From assembly GCF_010725885.1 (NCBI RefSeq), contig NZ_AP022600.1, forward strand, positions 558,001 through 622,000: DNA of 64,000 nucleotides. Reading direction: 5' to 3'. The notes under the pieces were generated by a model, which worked only from the letters and a program-made list of their open reading frames with translations, made no database searches and was not told where the DNA came from. Numbering within the stretch: the first letter of the stretch is position 1; each line of letters begins with the position of its first letter. A program made the translations under genes and the position numbers. This document shows positions 8,725 through 17,682 of this stretch, in pieces. This DNA comes from Mycolicibacterium tokaiense (lineage in GTDB: Bacteria > Actinomycetota > Actinomycetes > Mycobacteriales > Mycobacteriaceae).

Positions 8725-9093
8725 CTACAGCTGCTTCATGTCCGACGGGCCCCAATAGGCCTTCATCGAGGTGATCTCCCCCGCGCTGTTGAAGTTCATG
8801 ACCTCGATCGGCTCGACGCGGATCTTGGTGTCGCCCATGGTCACGGTGATGGCGAAGGCGAAAGCCGCCTCGTGGCCGCCGGTCCGCAGCTGCAGCAGCT
8901 CGGTGGACACCTCGGCGTTGGCCGTCATCGCGTAGAACCCGGCGATAGCCTGCCTGCCGATGTGCACCTCGCCGCCGCCCACCGGGTCCTCCAGCGTGGC
9001 GTCTTCGGCGTACAACGCGGCGACGTCCTCAGCCGATCCTGACACCACGGTGTCGAGGTAACGCTGGACCAGGGCTGCGGGATCGAGACTCAT
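8725..9093 (-). CDS. Steroid delta-isomerase-like SnoaL/NTF2-fold protein
   Basis: A 122-residue alpha+beta-barrel protein that aligns along its length with bacterial ketosteroid isomerase. The catalytic Tyr (Y12) and general base Asp (D36, in LEDPVG) are kept, while the oxyanion-hole Asp103 of the Pseudomonas enzyme aligns with Glu97. The family moves a double bond in 3-keto steroids, so isomerase activity is plausible but not certain. The ATG at 9093 gives the standard family length; a longer frame upstream has no similarity. It lies 10 bases after the YyaL-like gene. Confidence 0.8.
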   Translation of the reverse strand: MSLDPAALVQRYLDTVVSGSAEDVAALYAEDATLEDPVGGGEVHIGRQAIAGFYAMTANAEVSTELLQLRTGGHEAAFAFAITVTMGDTKIRVEPIEVMNFNSAGEITSMKAYWGPSDMKQL

Positions 9094-9103
9094 GGGCGGC
9101 ACG

Positions 9104-11074
9104 CTACACGGACATACCCAGGGAGACAGCGAGTTCTCCCACCGAGAGGACAGGCAGATCGCACGTCCGGCCCCGGCACACGTAGGCGGCATCGCGCCCG
9201 TTCACCCGGTCCCGTCCGGTCAGCAGCGGCGCGGAGTCCACGGCTCCACCCACCACGATGGATCCCCCGGGTGCCAGCTGCCGGGCCGCGGCCAGCAACT
9301 CGGAATCCGGGTCGCCGGCCACCGCGATCTGCAGAGGTCCGCGCACAGCGGCTTCGGCCACGGCCAGCCAGTGCCCCGCGGAACGGGGTGCGGCGGCCAG
9401 CAGTGCCGAATGCGCCGCCAGTGTCTGCGCCGCGGCGTGGCCGTAGCGTTCCGAGCCGGTGATGTGCGCGGCGGTCAGTAGCGCTTCGGCCATCAGCGAC
9501 GCGCCAGACGGGGTGGCGCCGTCCAACGGGTCGCCCGGACGCATCATCAATTGCTCTGCGTCATCGGCACTGTCGAACCAGCGGCCGGGTTGCTGCGGAT
9601 CGGTGAAGTGGGCCAGCGCGACGTCCAGCAACGCACAGGCCTGGTCGACGAACCGCCCGGTCAGCTGGTGCAGGCTGAGCAGGCCGACGGCCAGTGCAGC
9701 GTGGTCTTCCAGCGTGGCCGCCCCCGCGCCGATACGCCCACCCAGGCTGGTCCGGCGCAGCCTGCCGTCGACGAGGTGACCGTCGAGCAGCGCCTCGGCA
9801 CAGCGGAGAGCGGCGTCCACCAGAGCGGGCCGGTCCAGCGCCACCGCCGCCTCGCACAACGCGGTGATGGTCAACCCGTTCCAGGACGTCACGATCTTGT
9901 CGTCGCGGTCGGGCTGTGCCCGCTGCCCACGCGCCGCCAGTAGTGCCGCGCTCACCCGCTGTAACCGGTCCACGTCGGGCGCTACCCGTAACTGCAGCAC
10001 CGAGGAGCCGTGCTCGAACGTCCCCTCAGCGGTGACACCGAAAATAGTTGCGGCCCAACGTCCGTCGTCATCACCGAGTACGTCGCACAGCTGGGCCGGC
10101 GTCCAGACGTACGTGGCACCCTCGACACCGTCGGTGTCAGCGTCCAGCGAGGAGATGAACAGGTCACCGTCGCGCAGGTCGCGCAGCAGGAAGTCAGCCG
10201 TCTGAGCCGTGACGCGCTGCGCCAACGGGTCCGAGGTCCGGCGGGCCCAATGGCCGTAGAACCGCAGCAACAGGGCATTGTCGTAGAGCATCTTCTCGAA
10301 ATGCGGTATCACCCAGGCGGTGTCGACGCTGTAGCGGGCGAATCCACCTGCCAGTTGGTCGTAGATGCCACCGCGCGCCATTGCCGCACCCGCCCGCTCC
10401 ACCGTGGCCAGCACCTCGGCCGCGCCGGTGCGTTCATGGTGCCGCAGCAGTGCTTCCAGCAGCGCGGACGGCGGGAACTTGGGCGCCGCCCCGAAGCCGC
10501 CGCCTGCCACATCCTCGTCGGTGAGCACGGTTGCCACGGCCTGGTCGCACAACGCAGCGGAGAGGTCGGGCCCGGCACCGGGCAGCGCGCCGGTCATGCT
10601 GCGCAGTTCGCCGAGGATCTGCTCGGAGGCGGTCAGCACGTCGTCGCGGCGGGTCCGCCAGGTTTCGGTGACAGCCGAGAGCAGTTGCAGGAACTGGCTT
10701 TTCGGATAGTAGGTGCCACAAAAGAAGGGGCGGCCGTCGGGGGTGAGAAAGCACGTCATGGGCCAGCCGCCCTGCCCGGTCAGGGCGACGGTGGCAGACA
10801 TGTAGACGGCGTCGAGATCGGGGCGTTCTTCGCGGTCGACCTTGATGCAGACAAAGTTCTCGTTCGCCGCGGCGGCCACGTCCTGATCGGAAAACGACTC
10901 GTGGGCCATCACGTGGCACCAGTGGCAGGCGGCGTATCCGATGGACAGCAGGATGGGCACGTCGCGGCGGGCCGCGCCGGCCAGCGCGTCTGGCGACCAT
11001 TCCACCCAGTGCACCGGGTTACCGGCGTGCTGGCGTAGATACGGACTGGTCGCCGAGCCGAGCTTATTGACCAC
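9104..11074 (-). CDS. Thioredoxin-domain protein of the DUF255/YyaL family
   Basis: A 656-residue protein. The N-terminal ~160 residues are a thioredoxin-like domain with GYAACHWCHVMAHESF, the CxxC-type signature of the DUF255 family. The rest is an (alpha/alpha)-barrel resembling six-hairpin glycosidases or N-acylglucosamine epimerases. The biochemical role is unknown, and a redox or sugar-related function is inferred from the folds. Position and length agree with Rv1084. Its 5' end overlaps the preceding small membrane gene by 11 bases, so it is translated from the mca-led operon. Confidence 0.92.
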   Translation of the reverse strand: MVNKLGSATSPYLRQHAGNPVHWVEWSPDALAGAARRDVPILLSIGYAACHWCHVMAHESFSDQDVAAAANENFVCIKVDREERPDLDAVYMSATVALTGQGGWPMTCFLTPDGRPFFCGTYYPKSQFLQLLSAVTETWRTRRDDVLTASEQILGELRSMTGALPGAGPDLSAALCDQAVATVLTDEDVAGGGFGAAPKFPPSALLEALLRHHERTGAAEVLATVERAGAAMARGGIYDQLAGGFARYSVDTAWVIPHFEKMLYDNALLLRFYGHWARRTSDPLAQRVTAQTADFLLRDLRDGDLFISSLDADTDGVEGATYVWTPAQLCDVLGDDDGRWAATIFGVTAEGTFEHGSSVLQLRVAPDVDRLQRVSAALLAARGQRAQPDRDDKIVTSWNGLTITALCEAAVALDRPALVDAALRCAEALLDGHLVDGRLRRTSLGGRIGAGAATLEDHAALAVGLLSLHQLTGRFVDQACALLDVALAHFTDPQQPGRWFDSADDAEQLMMRPGDPLDGATPSGASLMAEALLTAAHITGSERYGHAAAQTLAAHSALLAAAPRSAGHWLAVAEAAVRGPLQIAVAGDPDSELLAAARQLAPGGSIVVGGAVDSAPLLTGRDRVNGRDAAYVCRGRTCDLPVLSVGELAVSLGMSV

Positions 11075-11354
11075 CGGGCTCCCGGGGCGGGGTCGCGGAG
11101 TCGGCTTCCACGGATTCGTTGTGCACGGAGTCGGCGTCCACGGTGCCCTCGTCCACGGCCTGGTCCGGTTCCGGGTGCTCCGGGTCGAACGACTCCGGCA
11201 GCCGCTTGAGGTGCCGGTTCATCGACCACACCAGCGCAAAGGTGCCGGCCAGCAGCAGCACGACGACGAGCAGGCCGAAGGGGCTGGCCTTGCCGAATTC
11301 GGGACCGGTGTTGCGGGGGGCCTCCTCGGCCAGCCACAAGACCAACTCGTTCAC
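11064..11354 (-). CDS. Small single-pass membrane protein (Rv1083-like)
   Basis: A 96-residue protein with one membrane helix ([18 protein letters not shown], about 26-43) and an acidic, disordered C-terminal tail rich in Asp, Glu and Pro. No enzymatic motif is visible. Its start overlaps the stop of mca by four bases and its end overlaps the YyaL-like gene, so all three belong to one translation-coupled operon. Position matches Rv1083. Confidence 0.88.
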   Translation of the reverse strand: MNELVLWLAEEAPRNTGPEFGKASPFGLLVVVLLLAGTFALVWSMNRHLKRLPESFDPEHPEPDQAVDEGTVDADSVHNESVEADSATPPREPGGQ

Positions 11355-12217
11355 GGCGCTATCCCCGCGAACAGGTCGTCTTCGGGCAGGGTCACCGGCA
11401 CCCGGGACCGGGCCAGCTCATACTCCTCGGTGGGCCACAGCCGCTTCTGCCATTCCATCGGCGTGGTGAAGAAGAAGCTCTTGGGATCGATCTGGGTGGC
11501 GTGCGCCAGCAGCGCTTTGTCCCGCACCTCGAAGAACTCCGAGCATTCGATACGGGTTGTCACCCGCTTGGCGAGCAGGTCGTCGTCCGGATCCCAGTTC
11601 TCCAGCCACTTGGCGAACGGGCCTTCCTGGCCATTCTTGGTGAATTCGTCCTGCAACACCTGCATGCGCTGCCGCAGGAATCCGTGGTTGTAGTAGAGCT
11701 TCGACACCTGCCACGGTTGACCGGCGTCGGGGTACAGGTAGTGGTCGCCGGCCGCTTCATACGCCGCCACCGAGACCTCATGGCAGCGGATGTGGTCCGG
11801 ATGCGGGTAGCCACCGTTCTCGTCATAAGTGGTCACGACGTGCGGCTTGAAGTCCCGGATCAGCCGCACCAGCTTGCTCACCGGCTGCTCCAGCGGGACC
11901 AGCGCGAAAGCGTCCTCGGGCAGCGGCGGCAGCGGGTCGCCCTCGGGCAGTCCGGAGTCGATGAAGCCCAGCCACTCGTGCTCGACTCCCAGGATCTCCG
12001 CAGCCCGCGCCATCTCCTCGCGGCGGATCTCGTGGATACGTCCGTGCACGTCGGGCAGGTCCATCGCGGGGTTGAGGATGTCGCCGCGTTCCCCACCGGT
12101 CAGTGAGACGACCATGACGCGGTGTCCTGCGGCCGCGTACTTGGCCATCGTTGCGGCACCCTTGGAGGACTCGTCGTCCGGATGCGCGTGCACCGCCATC
12201 AGCCGCAGTTGGGTCAC
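11351..12217 (-). CDS. mca: Mycothiol S-conjugate amidase
   Basis: A zinc amidase that cleaves mycothiol S-conjugates to release glucosaminyl-inositol and a mercapturic acid for export, a detoxification route specific to actinobacteria. The metal motif AHPDDE is at residues 10-15, and the partner histidines lie in [11 protein letters not shown]. The GTG at 12217 gives 288 residues, the exact length of M. tuberculosis Mca, with GAAGG upstream; the longer frame to 12349 has no family similarity in the extension. It leads the mca-Rv1083-YyaL operon and is divergent from the DUF4307 gene. Confidence 0.96.
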   Translation of the reverse strand: MTQLRLMAVHAHPDDESSKGAATMAKYAAAGHRVMVVSLTGGERGDILNPAMDLPDVHGRIHEIRREEMARAAEILGVEHEWLGFIDSGLPEGDPLPPLPEDAFALVPLEQPVSKLVRLIRDFKPHVVTTYDENGGYPHPDHIRCHEVSVAAYEAAGDHYLYPDAGQPWQVSKLYYNHGFLRQRMQVLQDEFTKNGQEGPFAKWLENWDPDDDLLAKRVTTRIECSEFFEVRDKALLAHATQIDPKSFFFTTPMEWQKRLWPTEEYELARSRVPVTLPEDDLFAGIAP

Positions 12218-12334
12218 CGTTCGCCTTCGTTTCGCTGTTGTCCGGGTGCCGATACGATCGGCACTCCTTCTTAATACTTCCATCCCGGTCGTCGCATTCC
12301 GCGGGTCGGGACCCGAAAGTACGGTGATCCACTG

Positions 12335-12781
12335 ATGGCCGACGGCCAACTGCTCCGCTCGGAAGCGCGCTACGGACGTCAGCGCATGTCACGGCAGTCC
12401 CGCCGCCGGTTCGCTGTCCTGCTGGCCGTTCTGGTGGTCGTCATCGGCGGCATCGTCGCCGTGATCGGCTACCAGCGGATCAACAACTCCGAGGTCAGCG
12501 GGGAGATGGTGGCCTACCGCCTGATCGACGAACAGACGCTGGAAGTCACCTTCAACGTCACCAGAACCGACCCGCAGGCAGCCGCGGTGTGCATCATCCG
12601 GGGACGCTCCCGTGACGGCAGCGAAACCGGCCGCCGCGAGGTGCTGATCGCCCCGTCGACCGAGAAGACCATGCAGGTCAGGGCCATTGTGAAGACCAGC
12701 ATGCCGCCGGCCGTAGGGGACGTCTACGGCTGTGGCACCACGGTCCCGGACTACCTGGTGGCACCCGAGCCGGCGCCCTGA
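12335..12781 (+). CDS. DUF4307 membrane-anchored protein (Rv1081c-like)
   Basis: A 148-residue protein with one N-terminal membrane helix (about 27-45, [20 protein letters not shown]) preceded by a basic stretch. The extracellular beta-rich domain contains two cysteines (in AVCIIRG and VYGCGTT) that could pair. The family is conserved in mycobacteria without a known function. A TACGGT -10-like element lies nine bases before the ATG, so the 5' leader is very short. A hairpin at 12846-12872 separates it from greA. Confidence 0.88.
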   Translation: MADGQLLRSEARYGRQRMSRQSRRRFAVLLAVLVVVIGGIVAVIGYQRINNSEVSGEMVAYRLIDEQTLEVTFNVTRTDPQAAAVCIIRGRSRDGSETGRREVLIAPSTEKTMQVRAIVKTSMPPAVGDVYGCGTTVPDYLVAPEPAP

Positions 12782-12845
12782 ACAACCGAACGGCGGACGT
12801 CCAAAACATGAAAATCGGCTGGACCGCCGGTGGTATGCTGGCTTG

Positions 12846-12872
12846 ATACACGGTCCTGCTGGGACCGTGTAT
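12846..12872 (+). terminator. Hairpin between the DUF4307 gene and greA
   Basis: A perfect 11-bp stem (ATACACGGTCC / GGACCGTGTAT) with a five-base loop, 64 bases after the DUF4307 stop and 138 bases before greA. There is no T-run, so it may be a non-canonical terminator or a leader structure for greA. Confidence 0.45.
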
Positions 12873-13010
12873 TGCGTCTATAGCGCGTGCACCGCGGCTG
12901 TGGGATGGCAATACACGCGGCTGCCGCTGGCTCAGCAGCCTCGCCCGGCACCTCCGTCACAGACTGCCCGACGCGAACATCGCGGACCACACACACGACA
13001 GGAGCGCGAG

Positions 13011-13505
13011 ATGACTGATACCCAGGTGACGTGGCTCACCCAGGAGTCCTATGACCGGCTCAAGGCCGAACTGGACCAGCTGATCGCCAACCGGCCCATC
13101 ATCGCCGCCGAGATCAACGACCGTCGCGAAGAGGGCGACCTGCGTGAGAACGGGGGCTATCACGCCGCCCGCGAGCAGCAGGGGCAGGAAGAAGCCCGCA
13201 TCCGCCAGCTGCAGGAACTGCTGAACAACGCCAAGGTCGGCGAAGCTCCCAAGCAGTCCGGTGTTGCGCTGCCCGGCTCCGTCGTCAAGGTCTACTACGA
13301 CGGCGACGAGTCCGACACCGAGACATTTCTCATCGGCACCCGCGAACAGGCGGTCCAAGACGGCAAGCTCGAGGTGTATTCGCCCAACTCACCGCTGGGC
13401 GGCGCGCTTCTCGACGCCAAGGTCGGCGAGACCCGCACCTACACCGTGCCCAACGGCAACACGGTGAAGGTGACGCTGGTCAGCGCCGAGCCGTATCACG
13501 CCTGA
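13011..13505 (+). CDS. greA: Transcription elongation factor GreA
   Basis: A 164-residue factor that enters the RNA polymerase secondary channel and triggers cleavage of backtracked RNA. The N-terminal coiled coil (about residues 10-80) carries the acidic tip sequence [15 protein letters not shown], and the C-terminal half is the FKBP-like domain. The ATG at 13011 follows AGGAGCGCGAG; the frame is open further upstream but that part has no similarity. Position matches Rv1080c. Its last ten bases overlap the end of the converging metB gene. Confidence 0.96.
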   Translation: MTDTQVTWLTQESYDRLKAELDQLIANRPIIAAEINDRREEGDLRENGGYHAAREQQGQEEARIRQLQELLNNAKVGEAPKQSGVALPGSVVKVYYDGDESDTETFLIGTREQAVQDGKLEVYSPNSPLGGALLDAKVGETRTYTVPNGNTVKVTLVSAEPYHA

Positions 13506-14677
13506 CGGCTCAGCGCCTGCTCCAGATCGCCGATCAGGTCGGCGATCTCCTCGATGCCGACCGACAGCCGCACCAGGTCCGCAGGGACCTCCAACTGCGA
13601 TCCGGCGGTTGAGGCATGCGTCATCGCGCCGGGATGCTCGATCAGTGACTCCACGCCACCCAGCGATTCGGCGAGGATGAAGATCTCGGTGCCTGCACAC
13701 AACTCGCGCGCGGCCTCGATGCCACCGCGCATGCGTACCGACACCATGCCGCCGAATCCGCTCATCTGCCGGGCCGCGACGTCGTGGCCGGGGTGGCTCG
13801 GCAACCCCGGGTAGAGCACCGAGCTGACGGCGGGATGCTCCTGCAGGAATTCCGCGACCGCAGAGGCGTTTTCGCTGTGCCGCTGCATCCGCAACGCCAG
13901 CGTCTTGAGCCCGCGCATGGTCAGGTACGCGTCGAAGGGACCGGGCACGGCGCCGGCACCGTTCTGCAGGAACGCGAACGCGGTGTCCAATTCCTCGTCG
14001 TCGGTGACCAGTGCGCCGCCCACCACATCGGAGTGCCCGCCGATGTACTTGGTGGTGGAGTGCAACACGATGTCCGCACCCAGAGTCAGCGGCTGCTGCA
14101 GTGCCGGTGAGGCGAACGTATTGTCCACCAGGACTCTCGCCTTCACCTCGGCGCCCAGCTCGACGATGCCGGCGATGTCGGCGACGGACAGCAGCGGATT
14201 GGTGGGCGTCTCGACCCAGATCAACTTCGTCGCCGGCGTGCAGGCAGCCCGCACTGCGTCGAGATCACCGAGCGCGACCGGGGTGTGCGTCACGCCCCAG
14301 TGGGTGAACACCTTGTCGATCAGCCGGAAGGTGCCTCCGTACGCATCGTCGGGGATGACGATGTGGTCACCGGGGCGCAGGACGGCGCGCAGCGCGCAGT
14401 CGGTGGCAGCCATACCCGAGCTGAACGCCCGGCCGTAGGTGCCGTCCTCGACGGCGGCCAGCGACGCCTCGAGCGCCTGACGGGTGGGGTTGCCGGTGCG
14501 GGCGTACTCGAAGCCGCCGCGCAGGCCCCCCACGCCGTCCTGGGCAAAGGTCGAACTGGCATAGATCGGGGCGTTGACGGCGCCGGTGGCGGGGTCGGGC
14601 CGGAACCCGGCGTGAATGGCCTTGGTCGCCAGACCCTGCCAGCGGTGGGCATCGGCCTTGCTGCGCTGCTCGCTCAT
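13496..14677 (-). CDS. metB: Cystathionine gamma-synthase
   Basis: A 393-residue PLP enzyme of the Cys/Met metabolism family. It condenses O-acyl-homoserine with cysteine to cystathionine in the transsulfuration and methionine pathway. The PLP lysine is K210 in [11 protein letters not shown], and YARTGNPTR and SSGMAA are family motifs. It is syntenic with Rv1079 and lies in the same direction as pra and cbs, so cystathionine-forming and -using enzymes sit together. Some family members act as gamma-lyases, which cannot be excluded from sequence alone. Confidence 0.93.
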   Translation of the reverse strand: MSEQRSKADAHRWQGLATKAIHAGFRPDPATGAVNAPIYASSTFAQDGVGGLRGGFEYARTGNPTRQALEASLAAVEDGTYGRAFSSGMAATDCALRAVLRPGDHIVIPDDAYGGTFRLIDKVFTHWGVTHTPVALGDLDAVRAACTPATKLIWVETPTNPLLSVADIAGIVELGAEVKARVLVDNTFASPALQQPLTLGADIVLHSTTKYIGGHSDVVGGALVTDDEELDTAFAFLQNGAGAVPGPFDAYLTMRGLKTLALRMQRHSENASAVAEFLQEHPAVSSVLYPGLPSHPGHDVAARQMSGFGGMVSVRMRGGIEAARELCAGTEIFILAESLGGVESLIEHPGAMTHASTAGSQLEVPADLVRLSVGIEEIADLIGDLEQALSRQA

Positions 14678-14725
14678 TGCACCGAGCCTAATGAACGCAG
14701 CAAGGCCCGGCTGACGCAGGGACCT

Positions 14726-15355
14726 CTAGCGCGGCGGCTGGATGGGCACGCAGACGGTGGTCATGATCTTGTCCGCGAAGGTCTGCCGCTTGCTGTCCCA
14801 CAGTGGCCACAGGTAGCCGAGGTAGCAGACCAGGCTGTCGAGGATGTGGGCGATCTGCCGCACGATCGACAACCCGAATCCGATGGGCTGCCAGGTCTTT
14901 TCGCTGACCACCTTGAACTTCATGATGGACTTGCCGACGGTGGACCCGGTGGTGCCCTGGCGGTAGCCGTAGTTCCAGATGGCGAACACGAAGGCCGCGA
15001 CGCCCACCACGATGGTGATGATGATGCCCAGCGCCGACGGCTCGGACGTGCAGTACGCGCTGTATCCGTCCACGGTGTCGGTGGTGCACTGGTTCTCCCC
15101 GGTGGCGATGGCGATGCCCTGTGCGATCGCGACCGGGATGCCGACGATCAAGCCGTCGATCAGGGCCGCCAGCACGCGGGTGAACCAGGAGGTGTAAGCC
15201 TCCTTGGGCAGCACCGGCGCCATCCCCGGCGGGGGTCCGTAGGCTCCCCCCGGCGGAGGTCCGTAAGCTCCCCCCGGCGGCGGTGGCGGCGGGTAGTTCC
15301 CGGGCGGTGGGGGCGGGTAATTGCCGGGCGGCGGCGGAGGCGGATACTCGGTCAT
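14726..15355 (-). CDS. pra: Proline-rich antigen homologue, RDD-family membrane protein
   Basis: A 209-residue protein. The first ~45 residues are a Pro/Gly/Tyr-rich repeat (PPPPPGNYPPPPPGN), followed by an RDD domain with membrane helices around 58-80 and 108-125 and the conserved FTRVLAALIDGLIVGIP start that gives RDD its name. It corresponds to the mycobacterial Pra antigen (Rv1078), whose function is unknown; RDD proteins are often linked to transport. A paralogue lies 46 bases upstream (15402-16055), so this is a tandem duplication. GGAG lies before the ATG. Confidence 0.9.
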   Translation of the reverse strand: MTEYPPPPPPGNYPPPPPGNYPPPPPPGGAYGPPPGGAYGPPPGMAPVLPKEAYTSWFTRVLAALIDGLIVGIPVAIAQGIAIATGENQCTTDTVDGYSAYCTSEPSALGIIITIVVGVAAFVFAIWNYGYRQGTTGSTVGKSIMKFKVVSEKTWQPIGFGLSIVRQIAHILDSLVCYLGYLWPLWDSKRQTFADKIMTTVCVPIQPPR

Positions 15356-15401
15356 GATCGCTCCTTGCTGGACGATTCTCGGTTGGAAGGGATGCCGGGG
15401 A

Positions 15402-16055
15402 CTAGAGGGGCAGGCAGACGGTGGTCATGATCTTGTCTGCCAGGGTCTGGCGTTTGTTGTCCCAGAGCGGGAACAGATAGCCGATGCCGCAGAGGAACGA
15501 ATCCACCAGGTGGGCCAACTGGCGCACGATCGACAGCCCGAATCCCAGCGGCTGCCCGGTCTTCTCGCTGACGACCTTGAACTTCATCACGGTCTTGCCG
15601 ATGCTCGAGCCGGTGGTGCCTTGGCGGTAGCCGTAGTTCCACAACACGTACGTCAGCCCCAGCAGACCGGCCAGCGTCACCGCCGTCTGACCGATGGTCG
15701 AGGCTCCACAGGTCTGCTCGTTGTACGACTCCCCCAGGATCTCGCCGAGACCGGTGTCCGAGAAATCAACGCACTCTTGGGTTCCCATGAGGAAGCCCCA
15801 GCCGATGCCGATGATGATCACGTAGGGGATGTAGTCGATCAGGAATGCCAGCACGCGGGTGATCCACGGGGTGTACGCCGACGTCGGCAGCACACCCATC
15901 CCGGCGTGGGGAAAACCCGGGGGTCCCCAGCCAGGAGGCGGGTAGTACCCGGGCGGCGGTTGCTGACCGGCGGGGGGAAACGCGCCGTGCGGCGGGGGGA
16001 AGCTGCCCTGCGGCGGCGGGTTGCCGGGCGGAAAACCTGGCGGTTGATCGGTCAT
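15402..16055 (-). CDS. Proline-rich RDD-family membrane protein, Pra paralogue
   Basis: A 217-residue tandem paralogue of the downstream pra gene. It has the same layout, a Pro/Gly-rich N-terminus and then an RDD membrane domain, and near-identical stretches such as VLWNYGYRQGTTGS and MKFKVVSEKTGQP. The C-terminal motif KRQTLADKIMTTVC is shared too. The Pro-rich part differs in repeat pattern (PPGFPPGNPPP). The ATG at 16055 is preferred because GTGGAAGG lies before it; a GTG at 16067 is possible. Co-transcription with pra is likely. Confidence 0.88.
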   Translation of the reverse strand: MTDQPPGFPPGNPPPQGSFPPPHGAFPPAGQQPPPGYYPPPGWGPPGFPHAGMGVLPTSAYTPWITRVLAFLIDYIPYVIIIGIGWGFLMGTQECVDFSDTGLGEILGESYNEQTCGASTIGQTAVTLAGLLGLTYVLWNYGYRQGTTGSSIGKTVMKFKVVSEKTGQPLGFGLSIVRQLAHLVDSFLCGIGYLFPLWDNKRQTLADKIMTTVCLPL

Positions 16056-16254
16056 GGCGCCTTCCACTCAGGAGTACCGCGGGCTGCTGTGGAGCGGCCT
16101 TACAGTACCCGAGAAAGGCGCAACACAGCGACGCAAAATGCAAACTTCACGGCGCCGACATCTGCGCCACCGCCGATGAATTCAGACTTTCCGGAAAGCG
16201 ACAGGCAATTCTTTGCCCCCGCCATTGTCACCGCCTGGCAACGGTGAATTCCGG

Positions 16255-17649
16255 CTATCGGCGGGACGTGCCCTCGGACAGGAATCCGAGCAGGTCACTG
16301 CGGGTGAGGACACCCACGGGTTTGCCGTCTTCGACCACCATCACCGCGTCCCATTCCCGCAGATCTTTCGCGGCGGCACTGACCAGTTCACCGGCCCCCA
16401 CCAATGGCAATGCCGGACTCATGTGCTGCGCCACCGCATCGGCCAGCTTGGCCCGTCCTTCGAATACCGCGGAGAGAAGTTCACGTTCGGAAACACTGCC
16501 CGCCACCTCCCCTGCCATGACGGGCGGTTCGGCACCCACCACCGGCATCTGGGACACCCCGTACTCACGCAGGATCTCGATGGCGTCGCGCACGGTCTCA
16601 CTGGGATGGGTGTGCACCAGGTCGGGCAGAGCACCCGACTTGCCGCGCAGGAGATCGCCCACCGTCACCTCCTCGGTGGAGCCGTCGAGGCGGCTGCGCA
16701 GGAAACCGTAGGACGACATCCACGAGTCGTTGAAGATCTTCGACATGTACCCGCGGCCACCGTCGGGCAACAGCACCACCACCAGCGAGTCCGGGCCGGC
16801 CTGCTTGGCCACCTCCACCGCGGCCACCACCGCCATGCCGCAGGAGCCGCCGACCAACAGCGCCTCTTCGCGGGCCAGGCGCCGCGTCATGTCGAACGAG
16901 TCGGCGTCGGAGACGGCGATGATCTGGTCCGGGATCGACGGGTCGTAGGCCGACGGCCAGAAGTCCTCGCCGACGCCTTCCACCAGGTACGGCCGGCCGG
17001 TGCCGCCGGAGTAGACCGAACCCTCCGGGTCGGCGCCGACGATCTTGACTGCACCGTCGGAGACCTCTTTGAGATAGCGGCCGGTGCCGGTGATGGTTCC
17101 ACCGGTACCCACTCCGGTCACGAAGTGCGTGATCTGACCTTCGGTATCCGACCAGATCTCGGGACCGGTTGTCTCGTAATGGCTTTCGGGTCCGTGCGGG
17201 TTGGAGTACTGGTCCGGCTTCCAGGCGCCGTCGATCTCGTTCACCAACCGGTTGGACACGCTGTAGTACGACGCCGGGTCATCGGGTGCCACCGCGGTGG
17301 GGCACACCACCACCTCCGCGCCGTAGGCGCGCAACACGTTGCGCTTGTCCTCGCTCACTTTGTCCGGGCAGACGAACACACACTTGTAGCCGCGCTGCTG
17401 CGCCACCAGCGCCAGACCCACCCCGGTGTTACCCGACGTGGGTTCGACGATGGTGCCCCCGGGCTTGAGCAATCCCTCGGCCTCGGCGGCATCGATCATC
17501 TTGATCGCGATGCGGTCTTTCGAGCTGCCGCCGGGGTTCAGGTACTCGATCTTGGCGACCACCCGGCCGGCGCCGTCGGGAACCACCGAGGTCAGCTCCA
17601 CCAGCGGAGTGTTGCCGATCAGGTCACTGATGTGCCGCGCGATACGCAT
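16255..17649 (-). CDS. cbs: Cystathionine beta-synthase
   Basis: A PLP-dependent enzyme joining homocysteine and serine to cystathionine in reverse transsulfuration. The PLP lysine is K44 in NPGGSSKDR, the substrate loop is SGNTGVGLA, and the phosphate loop is GTGGTITG. From about residue 335 there are two CBS domains (VGDLLRGKSGAL, then MVVEDGKPVGVLTRSDLLGF), which in other family members bind adenosyl ligands. There is no N-terminal heme region. The ATG at 17649 gives 464 residues, as for Rv1077; an upstream start at 17667 would add six unsupported residues. Confidence 0.95.
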   Translation of the reverse strand: MRIARHISDLIGNTPLVELTSVVPDGAGRVVAKIEYLNPGGSSKDRIAIKMIDAAEAEGLLKPGGTIVEPTSGNTGVGLALVAQQRGYKCVFVCPDKVSEDKRNVLRAYGAEVVVCPTAVAPDDPASYYSVSNRLVNEIDGAWKPDQYSNPHGPESHYETTGPEIWSDTEGQITHFVTGVGTGGTITGTGRYLKEVSDGAVKIVGADPEGSVYSGGTGRPYLVEGVGEDFWPSAYDPSIPDQIIAVSDADSFDMTRRLAREEALLVGGSCGMAVVAAVEVAKQAGPDSLVVVLLPDGGRGYMSKIFNDSWMSSYGFLRSRLDGSTEEVTVGDLLRGKSGALPDLVHTHPSETVRDAIEILREYGVSQMPVVGAEPPVMAGEVAGSVSERELLSAVFEGRAKLADAVAQHMSPALPLVGAGELVSAAAKDLREWDAVMVVEDGKPVGVLTRSDLLGFLSEGTSRR

Positions 17650-17682
17650 GCCTACATCTTTGCGCACCCGGCCCCGGGCGCC

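Noticed and set aside
13496..13505. The 10-base overlap of greA and metB stops as an assembly error
   Set aside because: Both proteins end with normal family C-termini, and similar small convergent overlaps occur elsewhere in the window (32930-32940, 34284-34301, 43382-43402).
15230..15340. CCGGCGG-type repeats as an intergenic repeat element
   Set aside because: They encode the Pro/Gly repeat of Pra and lie in frame, so they are explained by the protein.
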